NCBI GenBank assembly: GCA_945862275.1
Contig: CAMAYA010000073.1
Location: forward strand, 1 to 6,364
Source of the DNA: Legionella genomosp. 1
Lineage (GTDB): Bacteria > Pseudomonadota > Gammaproteobacteria > Legionellales > Legionellaceae
Reading direction: 5' to 3'
Length of the DNA stretch: 6,364 nt
Within the stretch, counting starts at the first letter, position 1; every line of letters begins with the position of its first letter. The position numbers and the translations under genes were made by a program. Below the pieces are notes generated by a model that saw only the letters and a list, made by a program, of their open reading frames with translations, was not told the origin of the DNA and ran no database searches. Below, piece after piece: positions 1-5,316 of the stretch.

Positions 1-369
1 GACGTGATGGGCTCGAAATGCCCGAAGGGGGTGGATGCTGGCAACGAGAGCGCCTGACTCGGCCAAGGGCATTAAGACGTCTGTACTGAGCACACCACTG
101 CAATGCGCAACGATGTGGCCTGGTGAAATCGCCAATTGAGCCGCGATGCCTGCAATGGTGTCATCCGGTGTGGTGATAAACGTGATGTCCGCAAACGGCA
201 ACGCAGACAATGCGGCAACCGCGTGTCCTGCTCCCAATGTTTTGATTGCAGCGCGCGCGCTATTGATGTGCCGATTGCACAGTGTGAGGGATTGGGCGCT
301 GTTGGTGTCGAGGAGCGCGCGAGCTAACTGTTGACCTAATCGCCCGGCACCAATGATGTTTATTTTCAT
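1..369 (-). CDS. Rossmann-like and DUF2520 domain protein (N-terminal part)
   Basis: The 123 visible codons start at an ATG (complement of 367-369) and run off the left edge of the window. Residues 1-20 begin MKINIIGAGRLGQQLARALL, a beta-strand followed by the GxGxxG-type dinucleotide-binding turn of a Rossmann fold. Later come a TTPDDTI segment (about residues 66-72), AHCSGVLSTDVL (88-99) and SIHPLRAF (111-118). The order 'HxSG-LS-xDVL' then 'HPLxxF' is typical of the Rossmann-like/DUF2520 family, which resembles ketopantoate reductase and F420-dependent NADP reductases. The family is usually near 280-300 residues, so the DUF2520 C-terminal domain lies outside the window. An NAD(P)-dependent oxidoreductase activity is inferred from the fold, and the substrate is unknown. 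It is divergent from psd, with 78 bp between the two starts. A PanE-type ketopantoate reductase is a less likely alternative. Confidence 0.85.
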   Translation of the reverse strand, partial: MKINIIGAGRLGQQLARALLDTNSAQSLTLCNRHINSARAAIKTLGAGHAVAALSALPFADITFITTPDDTIAGIAAQLAISPGHIVAHCSGVLSTDVLMPLAESGALVASIHPLRAFRAHHV

Positions 370-386
370 AATATGCGTTATCTTTT

Positions 387-395
387 TGTTATGAT
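387..395 (+). promoter_or_regulatory. Candidate extended -10 promoter for psd
   Basis: TGT followed by TATGAT (hexamer 390-395) matches the extended -10 pattern TGnTATAAT with one mismatch in the hexamer. No convincing -35 lies 16-18 bp upstream, which extended -10 promoters tolerate. Transcription would start near 402, giving a leader of about 45 nt before the psd ATG. This is pattern matching only. Confidence 0.4.
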
Positions 396-423
396 GTGAC
401 AAAACACAGGGATTGATTGTATC

Positions 424-447
424 ATGCGTCCTTCACTATTTATCTAA
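424..447 (+). other. Possible 7-codon leader ORF upstream of psd
   Basis: ATG at 424 opens a seven-residue reading frame (MRPSLFI) ending in TAA at 445-447, directly against the psd ATG at 448. The only Shine-Dalgarno-like sequence in the region, AGGGA at 408-412, is 11 nt before this ATG and 36 nt before psd, whose own start is preceded by a pyrimidine-rich stretch. Ribosomes may therefore load here and reinitiate on psd. Chance occurrence of so short an ORF is quite possible. Confidence 0.3.
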
Positions 448-1323
448 ATGAATGACATGCCCTCTGATCATATTAAAACCATCCCGCAATACATCGCACC
501 GAAGCGCGCCTTGACCGCATTTGCCGGTTTCATGGCCAATCTTAAAATCCCGGCCATTAAAAATTATTTGATTCATGATTTTATACAAAAATACCAGGTC
601 AATATGCAGGAGGCAGTCGATGAGCAGGTGGAGCATTACGCTTGTTTCAATGATTTTTTTATACGCCACTTGAGGCCTGAATGCCGACCTGTAGCAGAAG
701 CGGCCGTGGTGTCTCCTGTGGATGGTGTGATCAGTGAAATCGGTCGGATTACGTCTGGACGATTGTTACAGGCAAAAGGCCGGGATTATACCGTGAGCGA
801 GTTACTCACTTCGGAATCAGCGTTGAGCGCACAATTTGATAACGGCTCATTTGCAACCCTGTATTTATCGCCCAAAGATTATCATCGGGTGCACATGCCC
901 ATGGATGCAACGCTCAAAGAGATGATATACGTACCCGGTAAATTGTTTTCCGTGCAACCGACGACGGCCCGCGTTATTCCTCGTTTATTTGCACGCAATG
1001 AGCGACTGGTGGTTTTCTTTGATACGTCCGTAGGATTAATGGCGATGGTGTTGGTGGGGGCCACGATTGTGGGCGCGATTGGCACGGCATGGCATGGCGA
1101 TATTCGCCGTGGGCGTCAGAAAGTGCGGTTTGACTATACGGATAATACCGCTGTGAATACGGCGCTGCAAAAGGCCGTGGAAATGGGGTATTTTAAGCTC
1201 GGCTCCACCGTCGTTCTTTTGTTTGCAGATGGGGAGCGCATGCAATGGCGGCCTGACTTGCAGGCCGGTAGTGGTATTCGTTTTGGGGAAGCGCTGGGGA
1301 GCGCAGCTCCAAAGGTTATGTAA
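448..1323 (+). CDS. psd: Phosphatidylserine decarboxylase proenzyme
   Basis: Psd converts phosphatidylserine to phosphatidylethanolamine at the cytoplasmic membrane, the last step of PE synthesis. The 291-residue product matches the proteobacterial type I family along its length: QYIAPKRALT near the N-terminus (residues 14-23), FNDFFIRHLRP (67-77), SPVDGVI (89-95) with the catalytic Asp at 92, LSPKDYHRVHMP (140-151) with the catalytic His at 146, LFARNERLV (180-188), GATIVGAI (204-211) and FKLGSTVVLLF (249-259). LGST is the self-cleavage site: the chain is cut between Gly252 and Ser253, and Ser253 becomes the pyruvoyl cofactor of the small subunit. All triad residues are present, so the enzyme should be active. 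An in-frame TAA at 445-447 limits the start to ATG 448 or ATG 457; both lack a good ribosome binding site. The last codons and the stop lie inside a long palindrome (1313-1355). Confidence 0.97.
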   Translation: MNDMPSDHIKTIPQYIAPKRALTAFAGFMANLKIPAIKNYLIHDFIQKYQVNMQEAVDEQVEHYACFNDFFIRHLRPECRPVAEAAVVSPVDGVISEIGRITSGRLLQAKGRDYTVSELLTSESALSAQFDNGSFATLYLSPKDYHRVHMPMDATLKEMIYVPGKLFSVQPTTARVIPRLFARNERLVVFFDTSVGLMAMVLVGATIVGAIGTAWHGDIRRGRQKVRFDYTDNTAVNTALQKAVEMGYFKLGSTVVLLFADGERMQWRPDLQAGSGIRFGEALGSAAPKVM

Positions 1324-1355
1324 ATTTGAAGTTGAACTTCAAATTTACATAACCT
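1313..1355. repeat. Perfect 43-bp palindrome, 21-bp arms
   Basis: The arm 1313-1333 is exactly reverse-complementary to 1335-1355, with a single central G at 1334. Realistically it would fold as a 20-bp AU-rich stem with a 3-nt loop. The left arm contains the last codons and TAA stop of psd (1321-1323). No T-run follows directly on either strand, so it is not a canonical intrinsic terminator, although it may still protect the psd mRNA 3' end or stop polymerase. A sigma70-like promoter overlaps the centre and right arm, so it could also be a DNA-level operator. I saw no second copy in the window. Confidence 0.93.
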
Positions 1356-1360
1356 ATACT
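1332..1360 (+). promoter_or_regulatory. Candidate sigma70 promoter for the ATPase gene
   Basis: TTGAAC (1332-1337, four of six matches to the -35 consensus) and TATACT (1355-1360, five of six to the -10) are separated by exactly 17 bp. The -35 sits on the centre of the palindrome and the -10 begins at its last base, so cruciform extrusion or a dimeric regulator bound there would block the promoter. Transcription would begin near 1367, about 24 nt before the ATPase start codon. Confidence 0.5.
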
Positions 1361-1390
1361 GGATAATACATTTTCTTCTTTTGCTGAATC

Positions 1391-2581
1391 ATGATGGACT
1401 TTCTTTCTCGCGACATAAAACAAGAAATGTTAGCCATGGCCAAGGCCTACCCCATTGTGACGGTGCTGGGCCCAAGGCAGTCTGGTAAAACCACATTGGT
1501 ACGTCAATTATTTAGCCATAAGCCCTATGTCTCATTAGAAAACCCCGATGATCGGGCGTTTGCTGAGCTTGACCCCAGGGGGTTTCTTGAGCAGTACCCA
1601 AATGGGGCGATATTGGATGAAATTCAACGGTTGCCTATCTTGTTGTCTTATCTGCAAGGGATTGTTGACCAGCAACCGACAAAAGGGCAGTTTATTCTCA
1701 CAGGCAGCCATCAACATGAGTTGCACCAATCAGTCAGCCAATCCCTCGCGGGCAGAACAGCACTCTTAACCTTGCTCCCACTTTGTTTAGCAGAATTGCC
1801 CCTTTCGCTTCAAAACGAGAATCTGGATTATTATTTGTATCATGGCATGTATCCCGCCATTTACCATGATCAATTGGAGCCGACTAAATTTTACAGGAAC
1901 TACTTGCAGACCTATGTTGAGCGTGATGTGAGGCAAATGATTCACATCAAAGATTTGAGCCGATTTCAACATTTTATTAAATTATGCGCTTCTCGGGTCG
2001 GTCAATTATTCAATGCCAGCCATATCAGTCAAGCGTTGGGCGTGTCATCCAACACGGTGCATCATTGGTTATCAATTCTAGAAGCATCGTTTGTCATCTA
2101 CCGACTACAGCCTTATTTTGAAAATTTTGGCAAACGCATGATTAAATCGCCAAAACTGTATTTCACCGATGTTGGATTGGCGACCTATTGTTTGGATATT
2201 CACACAGAAGCACAACTGCCACGCGATCCGCTTCGTGGGAGTCTGGTGGAAAATTTCGTCATTTCTGAATTCATGAAACACCGTGCTAATAAAGGGTTAG
2301 AGTCCAATGCCTATTTTTATCGCGACAGCAATCAACACGAAATTGATTTGTTGATGAAACGTGGGCATGACCTTATTCCCATTGAAATTAAATCATCCAA
2401 AACATTTCATCCTGAGTTTTTAAAGGGGCTACACTATTTTAAAGGCATCGCGCCTAGCCGATTTAAAACAGGGTATTTAATTTATGCGGGCGATCAAGAA
2501 CAACGCATCCATGATTTTTTTGTGACCCATTTTTCGCATATCAAAAACATCAGTGAAGCCATAACGGATAGTGTACAATGA
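1391..2581 (+). CDS. AAA+ ATPase with C-terminal DUF4143 domain
   Basis: The 396-residue protein belongs to the COG1373-type ATPase/DUF4143 family, which is widespread, patchily distributed and functionally uncharacterised. Visible parts: Walker A GPRQSGKT (27-34), Walker B GAILDEIQ (72-79; Asp76, Glu77), a sensor-like FILTGSHQ segment (101-108), an SLAGRTALL linker (118-126), a winged-helix-like region (about 206-241, 'SQALGVSSNTVHHWLSIL'), then DUF4143 with a PD-(D/E)XK-like pattern: Glu287 in LVENF, Glu317-Ile-Asp319, and Glu332-Ile-Lys334 in IEIKSSK. Both the ATPase and the nuclease-like residues appear intact, but nuclease activity is unproven for the family. The length is normal. There are two adjacent ATGs (1391, 1394) and no Shine-Dalgarno sequence; the upstream tract is pyrimidine-rich. 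By eye it is more AT-rich than psd, has its own promoter candidate, and sits between unrelated housekeeping genes, suggesting insertion. A DNA-linked or defence role would be speculation. Confidence 0.9.
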   Translation: MMDFLSRDIKQEMLAMAKAYPIVTVLGPRQSGKTTLVRQLFSHKPYVSLENPDDRAFAELDPRGFLEQYPNGAILDEIQRLPILLSYLQGIVDQQPTKGQFILTGSHQHELHQSVSQSLAGRTALLTLLPLCLAELPLSLQNENLDYYLYHGMYPAIYHDQLEPTKFYRNYLQTYVERDVRQMIHIKDLSRFQHFIKLCASRVGQLFNASHISQALGVSSNTVHHWLSILEASFVIYRLQPYFENFGKRMIKSPKLYFTDVGLATYCLDIHTEAQLPRDPLRGSLVENFVISEFMKHRANKGLESNAYFYRDSNQHEIDLLMKRGHDLIPIEIKSSKTFHPEFLKGLHYFKGIAPSRFKTGYLIYAGDQEQRIHDFFVTHFSHIKNISEAITDSVQ

Positions 2582-2627
2582 TGGTTCAGTATACAATAAT
2601 AACTATACGTTCCAAACGGATTGTCCT
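2582..2627 (+). promoter_or_regulatory. AT-rich spacer, probable start region of the ftsB-pet unit
   Basis: This 46-nt gap contains several -10-like hexamers (TATACA at 2590-2595, TACAAT at 2592-2597, TATACG at 2604-2609), but I could not find a good -35 at proper spacing for any of them. A promoter here or within the end of the ATPase gene is likely if ftsB-petABC is an independent unit; the exact site cannot be chosen by eye. There is no hairpin terminator after the ATPase gene, so read-through is also possible. Confidence 0.3.
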
Positions 2628-2897
2628 ATGCGAATGATTGTGGTTTTTTTGGTGGTGACGTTCATCGGCTTGCAAGCTAAATTATGGGTGGGCGATGGCA
2701 GCATTGCGCAGTGGTTGCATCTTGAGAAAAAATTAGCGGCGCAGGAAGAGAATAACAAGAATCGTCTAGCCCGTAATCATGCGCTTGAAGCGGATATTGC
2801 AGAGCTTAAATCTGGCGATCAAGCCCTTGAGGAACAGGCGCGCTTTGAATTGGGCATGGTGAAGGAAGGGGAGTCGTATTATCAATTTGTTGATTGA
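2628..2897 (+). CDS. ftsB: Cell division protein FtsB
   Basis: FtsB is a small bitopic inner-membrane protein that joins FtsL and FtsQ in the divisome and helps activate septal peptidoglycan synthesis. The 89-residue product begins MRMIVVFLVVTFIGLQAKLW, a single transmembrane helix (about residues 3-16) followed by the family's 'LQxxLWxGxGS' boundary (residues 15-25). A periplasmic coiled coil follows (about 30-67, rich in Glu, Lys, Ala and Leu, including NHALEADIAELKSG), and then the conserved C-terminal ARFELGMVKEGESYYQFV. Length is close to the family norm of about 90-105. ATG 2628 was chosen because the membrane helix begins immediately; an upstream in-frame extension to 2571 would overlap the ATPase gene and add hydrophilic residues not seen in FtsB. 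A weak purine patch (CGGA, 2617-2620) precedes it. The stop lies two nucleotides before the petA ATG, so it appears to lead the bc1 operon. Confidence 0.93.
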   Translation: MRMIVVFLVVTFIGLQAKLWVGDGSIAQWLHLEKKLAAQEENNKNRLARNHALEADIAELKSGDQALEEQARFELGMVKEGESYYQFVD

Positions 2898-2899
2898 GC

Positions 2900-3463
2900 A
2901 TGAACGTGTTGAATGAATCTTTAGAAAATGAACAACGCCGGCGGTTTCTTGTGGCCAGTGCGTGCACGCTTGGGGGTGTGGGTGCATTGTGTGCCTTGAC
3001 GCCGTTTGTTTCTTCCTGGATGCCGAGTGCTGCGACGCTCGAGGCGGGCAAGCCTGTGCAGGTTGATTTGAGTGTGCTGGAACCCGGCCAACAGATGACC
3101 GTCGAATGGCGAGGCAAACCCGTTTGGATCATTCGTCGCACACCAGATATGCTGCGCGCGCTCAACACACAAGTAGCCGGCCTACGTGATCCCGATTCGC
3201 GCGTTGATCAGCAGCCGGCGTATGCGCAAAATGCATATCGTTCGATTAAGCCAGAATATTTGGTGTTGGTAGGCGTTTGCACGCATTTAGGGTGCACGCC
3301 GAAATACAAGCCGGATGGATTTTATTGCCCGTGCCATGCCTCGCGTTTTGATTTATCAGGCCGCGTATTTAAATCCATGCCGGCGCCTATCAATCTGCAA
3401 GTCCCTCCGCATCGGTATCTCAGCGACCATGTGATCGTGATTGGCGAGGAGCGGCATGAATAA
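2900..3463 (+). CDS. petA: Ubiquinol-cytochrome c reductase, Rieske iron-sulfur subunit
   Basis: PetA carries the 2Fe-2S cluster that takes the first electron from ubiquinol at the Qo site and passes it to cytochrome c1. The 187-residue protein has a twin-arginine motif (QRRRFLV, 12-18) before an uncleaved membrane anchor (about 18-40). The C-terminal cluster domain has Box I CTHLGC (127-132) and Box II CPCHAS (143-148). Cys127, His129, Cys143 and His146 are the expected cluster ligands, and Cys132 with Cys145 the expected disulfide. Box II has Ala147 where Gly is usual; Ser148 is kept. The C-terminal GRVFKSMPAPINLQVPP is typical. ATG 2900 was chosen; a TTG at 2894 overlapping the ftsB stop would add two residues and cannot be excluded. 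No clear Shine-Dalgarno lies close by, so coupling to ftsB translation is likely. Its end overlaps petB by 8 nt. Confidence 0.96.
   Translation: MNVLNESLENEQRRRFLVASACTLGGVGALCALTPFVSSWMPSAATLEAGKPVQVDLSVLEPGQQMTVEWRGKPVWIIRRTPDMLRALNTQVAGLRDPDSRVDQQPAYAQNAYRSIKPEYLVLVGVCTHLGCTPKYKPDGFYCPCHASRFDLSGRVFKSMPAPINLQVPPHRYLSDHVIVIGEERHE
3447..3451 (+). promoter_or_regulatory. Ribosome binding site of petB
   Basis: AGGAG lies 4 nt before ATG 3456 and within the last codons of petA. It decides the petB start in favour of 3456 over the in-frame TTG at 3441, which would lie upstream of this site. Confidence 0.75.
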
Positions 3464-4670
3464 ACTCGTAAAATGGATAGATGACCGTTTTCCTTTAATC
3501 AGCACCTGGAAAGCGTATTGGAGTGATTATTACGTCCCTAAAAATTTAAATATTTATTATTGTTTCGGTGCCCTGGCATTGTTGGTGTTGTTTAATCAGG
3601 TGTTAACCGGCCTCTGGTTAACCATGTTTTATACACCGACGACCCAAGAAGCGTTTCACTCCATTGAATACATCATGCGGGATGTCCATTTCGGCTGGTT
3701 GTTGCGCTACTTACACACAACGGGTGCTTCGGCTTTTTTTATTGTACTGTACATGCATCTATTTCGTGGTTTGCTGTATGGTTCTTATCAAAAACCACGT
3801 GAATTGGTTTGGTTGCTGGGCATGGCGCTGTTTATGCTCCTGATATTGGAAGCCTTTTTTGGGTATTTGTTGCCCTGGGGACAGTTGTCCTATTGGGGCG
3901 CTGAAGTCATGACATCGCTCTTCAGCGCGATTCCTTGGGTTGGCGATACATTGGTTTTGTGGTTTCGGGGTGATTACACGGTGGCCAATCCAACCCTGCA
4001 GCGGTTTTTTGCTTTGCATGTGATTGGCGTGCCGCTGTTAGTGGTGTTTTTTGTGTTTTTGCATATAGTCGCGCTGCACAAAGTGGGTTCTAATAATCCA
4101 CAAGGCATTGATATTCTGAAACACTTGGACGAAGAAGGCCGACCATTGGATGGCCGGCCCTTTTATCCTTATTATTTCTGGAAAGATTGCGGGGCTGCCC
4201 TCCTGTTTTTAATGGCTTTTTTTGCAGTGGTTTTTTTCTTTCCTGATATGGGTGGGTATTTTTTAGAACCGGTTAATTTTTTGCCAGCAGATCCCCTTGT
4301 TACGCCCGATCTCATCACGCCGATTTGGTATCTGGCACCTTTTTACGCCATGCTGCGTGCCATCCCGGATAAATTACCAGGCGTTTTTGTGTTGGTCAGT
4401 GCGCTGTTGATCTTGTTGTTGTTGCCTTGGCTGGATAAAAGCCCAGTGCGCGCAATGCGTTATAAAGGGCGTTATTCAAAAATAGCCCTAAGTGCCTGCG
4501 TGTTTGCTTTTTTGACCTTGGGCTATCTTGGAACGATTGATGTGACGCCACTGACATTGTATGGGGCACGTATTTGCACGGCTATCTATTTTGCGTATTT
4601 TTTATTGATGCCCTGTTATACACGTTTGGAAGCTCATCTTGGTGTGCCTGAACGGATAACGTCAAGATGA
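3456..4670 (+). CDS. petB: Ubiquinol-cytochrome c reductase, cytochrome b subunit
   Basis: This is the membrane subunit that carries haems bL and bH and both quinone sites of bc1. At 404 residues with about eight hydrophobic helices it is a full-length fused cytochrome b, not a split b6/subunit IV. Haem ligands are His87/His101 in helix B (14 apart) and His188/His203 in helix D (15 apart). Helix C ends in FGYLLPWGQLSYWG (135-148). GSNNPQG (211-217) follows His208, expected near the Qi site, and Lys243-Asp244 after the PYY motif are also Qi-side residues. The Qo motif usually written PEWY reads PIWY (289-292), followed by LAPFYAMLRAIPDK. Tyr237 stands where many cytochromes b have His in 'PFHPYY'. 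The gene overlaps petA by 8 nt and petC by 4 nt (ATGA), indicating one translationally coupled operon. Confidence 0.98.
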   Translation: MNKLVKWIDDRFPLISTWKAYWSDYYVPKNLNIYYCFGALALLVLFNQVLTGLWLTMFYTPTTQEAFHSIEYIMRDVHFGWLLRYLHTTGASAFFIVLYMHLFRGLLYGSYQKPRELVWLLGMALFMLLILEAFFGYLLPWGQLSYWGAEVMTSLFSAIPWVGDTLVLWFRGDYTVANPTLQRFFALHVIGVPLLVVFFVFLHIVALHKVGSNNPQGIDILKHLDEEGRPLDGRPFYPYYFWKDCGAALLFLMAFFAVVFFFPDMGGYFLEPVNFLPADPLVTPDLITPIWYLAPFYAMLRAIPDKLPGVFVLVSALLILLLLPWLDKSPVRAMRYKGRYSKIALSACVFAFLTLGYLGTIDVTPLTLYGARICTAIYFAYFLLMPCYTRLEAHLGVPERITSR

Positions 4671-5221
4671 AGCGATGGATTCCTGTGCTTCTCTTCTTAT
4701 TGCTGCCTGCGGTGCATGCAGATACGGCGCAATTGAAACGTGGATTGCATGTTTTTAAAAATTATTGTTCTGGGTGCCATGCTTTGCGGTATATGCGTGA
4801 TGAGCGTTTAGCGCATGATTTAGGCTTGACGCGAGCGGATGGCCGCACGGATTTTACGCACGTGAGCATGCCCGAAACCGATGCGCGTCGGTGGTTTGGT
4901 AAGGTGCCACCTGATTTGTCACTCACAGCACGTGTGAGAGGGACTGCGTGGTTAGCGGCTTATTTAAAGGGCTTTTACCCGGATTTTTGCCGGCCGTTTG
5001 GTGCCAACAATCGATTGTTACCCATGGCGGCGATGCCCAATGTCTTCGCGCCGATGGAGCATCAAGCGGGATTGGATGACACCATTCAGGATGTCGTGAT
5101 TTTTTTGGAGTATGTCGCGGAGCCTGTACGCTTGATTCGTTATCGAATGGGTATTGGCGTGATTGTTTTTTTATGCGTTTTGGGATTGTTGCTTTACCCA
5201 TGCAGGCGCTCTTTTGAATAA
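4667..5221 (+). CDS. petC: Ubiquinol-cytochrome c reductase, cytochrome c1 subunit (compact)
   Basis: Cytochrome c1 accepts electrons from the Rieske protein and passes them to soluble cytochrome c in the periplasm. The 184-residue precursor has a Sec signal peptide (1 to about 18, ending VHA), the haem-attachment motif CSGCH (34-38), RYMRDERLAHDLG (41-53), WFGKVPPDLSL (76-86), ARVRGTAWLAAYLKGFY (88-104), a probable haem-ligand methionine at 123 (AAMPNV), FLEYVAEPVRLIRYRMG (146-162) and a C-terminal membrane anchor (about 161-177). These are the family landmarks in order. The protein is clearly shorter than the roughly 240-260 residues usual for beta/gammaproteobacteria: the stretch before CxxCH, the loop between DLG and the MP/WFG block, and the segment between the ligand Met and the anchor are all reduced. 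Reading frame and motifs are intact, so this looks like compaction, not decay. Its start overlaps petB (ATGA). Confidence 0.95.
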   Translation: MKRWIPVLLFLLLPAVHADTAQLKRGLHVFKNYCSGCHALRYMRDERLAHDLGLTRADGRTDFTHVSMPETDARRWFGKVPPDLSLTARVRGTAWLAAYLKGFYPDFCRPFGANNRLLPMAAMPNVFAPMEHQAGLDDTIQDVVIFLEYVAEPVRLIRYRMGIGVIVFLCVLGLLLYPCRRSFE

Positions 5222-5222
5222 A

Positions 5223-5262
5223 TTTAACGTGTAAACGTGATTTTTCAGCACGACACGTTAAA
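5223..5262. repeat. Inverted repeat between petC and sspA
   Basis: The 10-nt arm TTTAACGTGT (5223-5232) is perfectly complementary to 5253-5262. An inner CGTG/CACG pair (5236-5239 with 5249-5252) extends the stem after a 3-nt bulge, leaving a 9-nt loop. It begins two bases after the petC stop, where a terminator would be expected, but no T-run follows on the plus strand. It may be a weak or factor-dependent terminator for the pet operon, an mRNA-stabilising stem, or an operator for the adjoining sspA promoter. Its role is undetermined. Confidence 0.7.
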
Positions 5263-5265
5263 ATG

Positions 5266-5274
5266 TGGTAAAAT
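5266..5274 (+). promoter_or_regulatory. Candidate extended -10 promoter for sspAB
   Basis: TGG followed by TAAAAT (5269-5274) fits the extended -10 pattern with one mismatch in the hexamer. No good -35 is present at 16-18 bp, where the right half of the inverted repeat lies. The predicted start near 5281 would give a leader of about 36 nt. The 95-bp petC-sspA gap, in contrast to the overlaps upstream, supports a separate sspAB transcript. Confidence 0.5.
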
Positions 5275-5305
5275 AGTGACCTGCGAAACATACTAATGAA
5301 TGACG

Positions 5306-5310
5306 AGGAG
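5306..5310 (+). promoter_or_regulatory. Ribosome binding site of sspA
   Basis: AGGAG lies 6 nt before ATG 5317, an ideal arrangement and the strongest ribosome binding site in the window. It fits the high expression expected of SspA. Confidence 0.85.
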
Positions 5311-5316
5311 TTTTGA

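Noticed and set aside
136..334. Plus-strand reading frames of 62-63 codons
   Set aside because: They lie antisense to the well-supported Rossmann/DUF2520 gene and encode low-complexity Arg/Cys/Ala-rich sequence with no family resemblance.
1291..1310. Small GC-rich stem (GCGCT/AGCGC) near the end of psd
   Set aside because: Only 5 bp within coding sequence and no T-run after it; likely chance in a Gly/Ala/Leu-rich C-terminus.
2586..2609. GTATA/TATAC inverted repeat between the ATPase gene and ftsB as a partner of the 1313-1355 palindrome
   Set aside because: Only 5-bp arms, and no sequence match to the long palindrome, so it does not define element ends.
2806..3168. 120-codon minus-strand reading frame across ftsB/petA
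   Set aside because: It shadows two confidently identified genes and shows no domain features.
4152..4160. GGCCGGCC palindrome in petB
   Set aside because: An 8-bp self-complementary coding sequence with no repeats nearby; explained by Asp-Gly-Arg-Pro codons.
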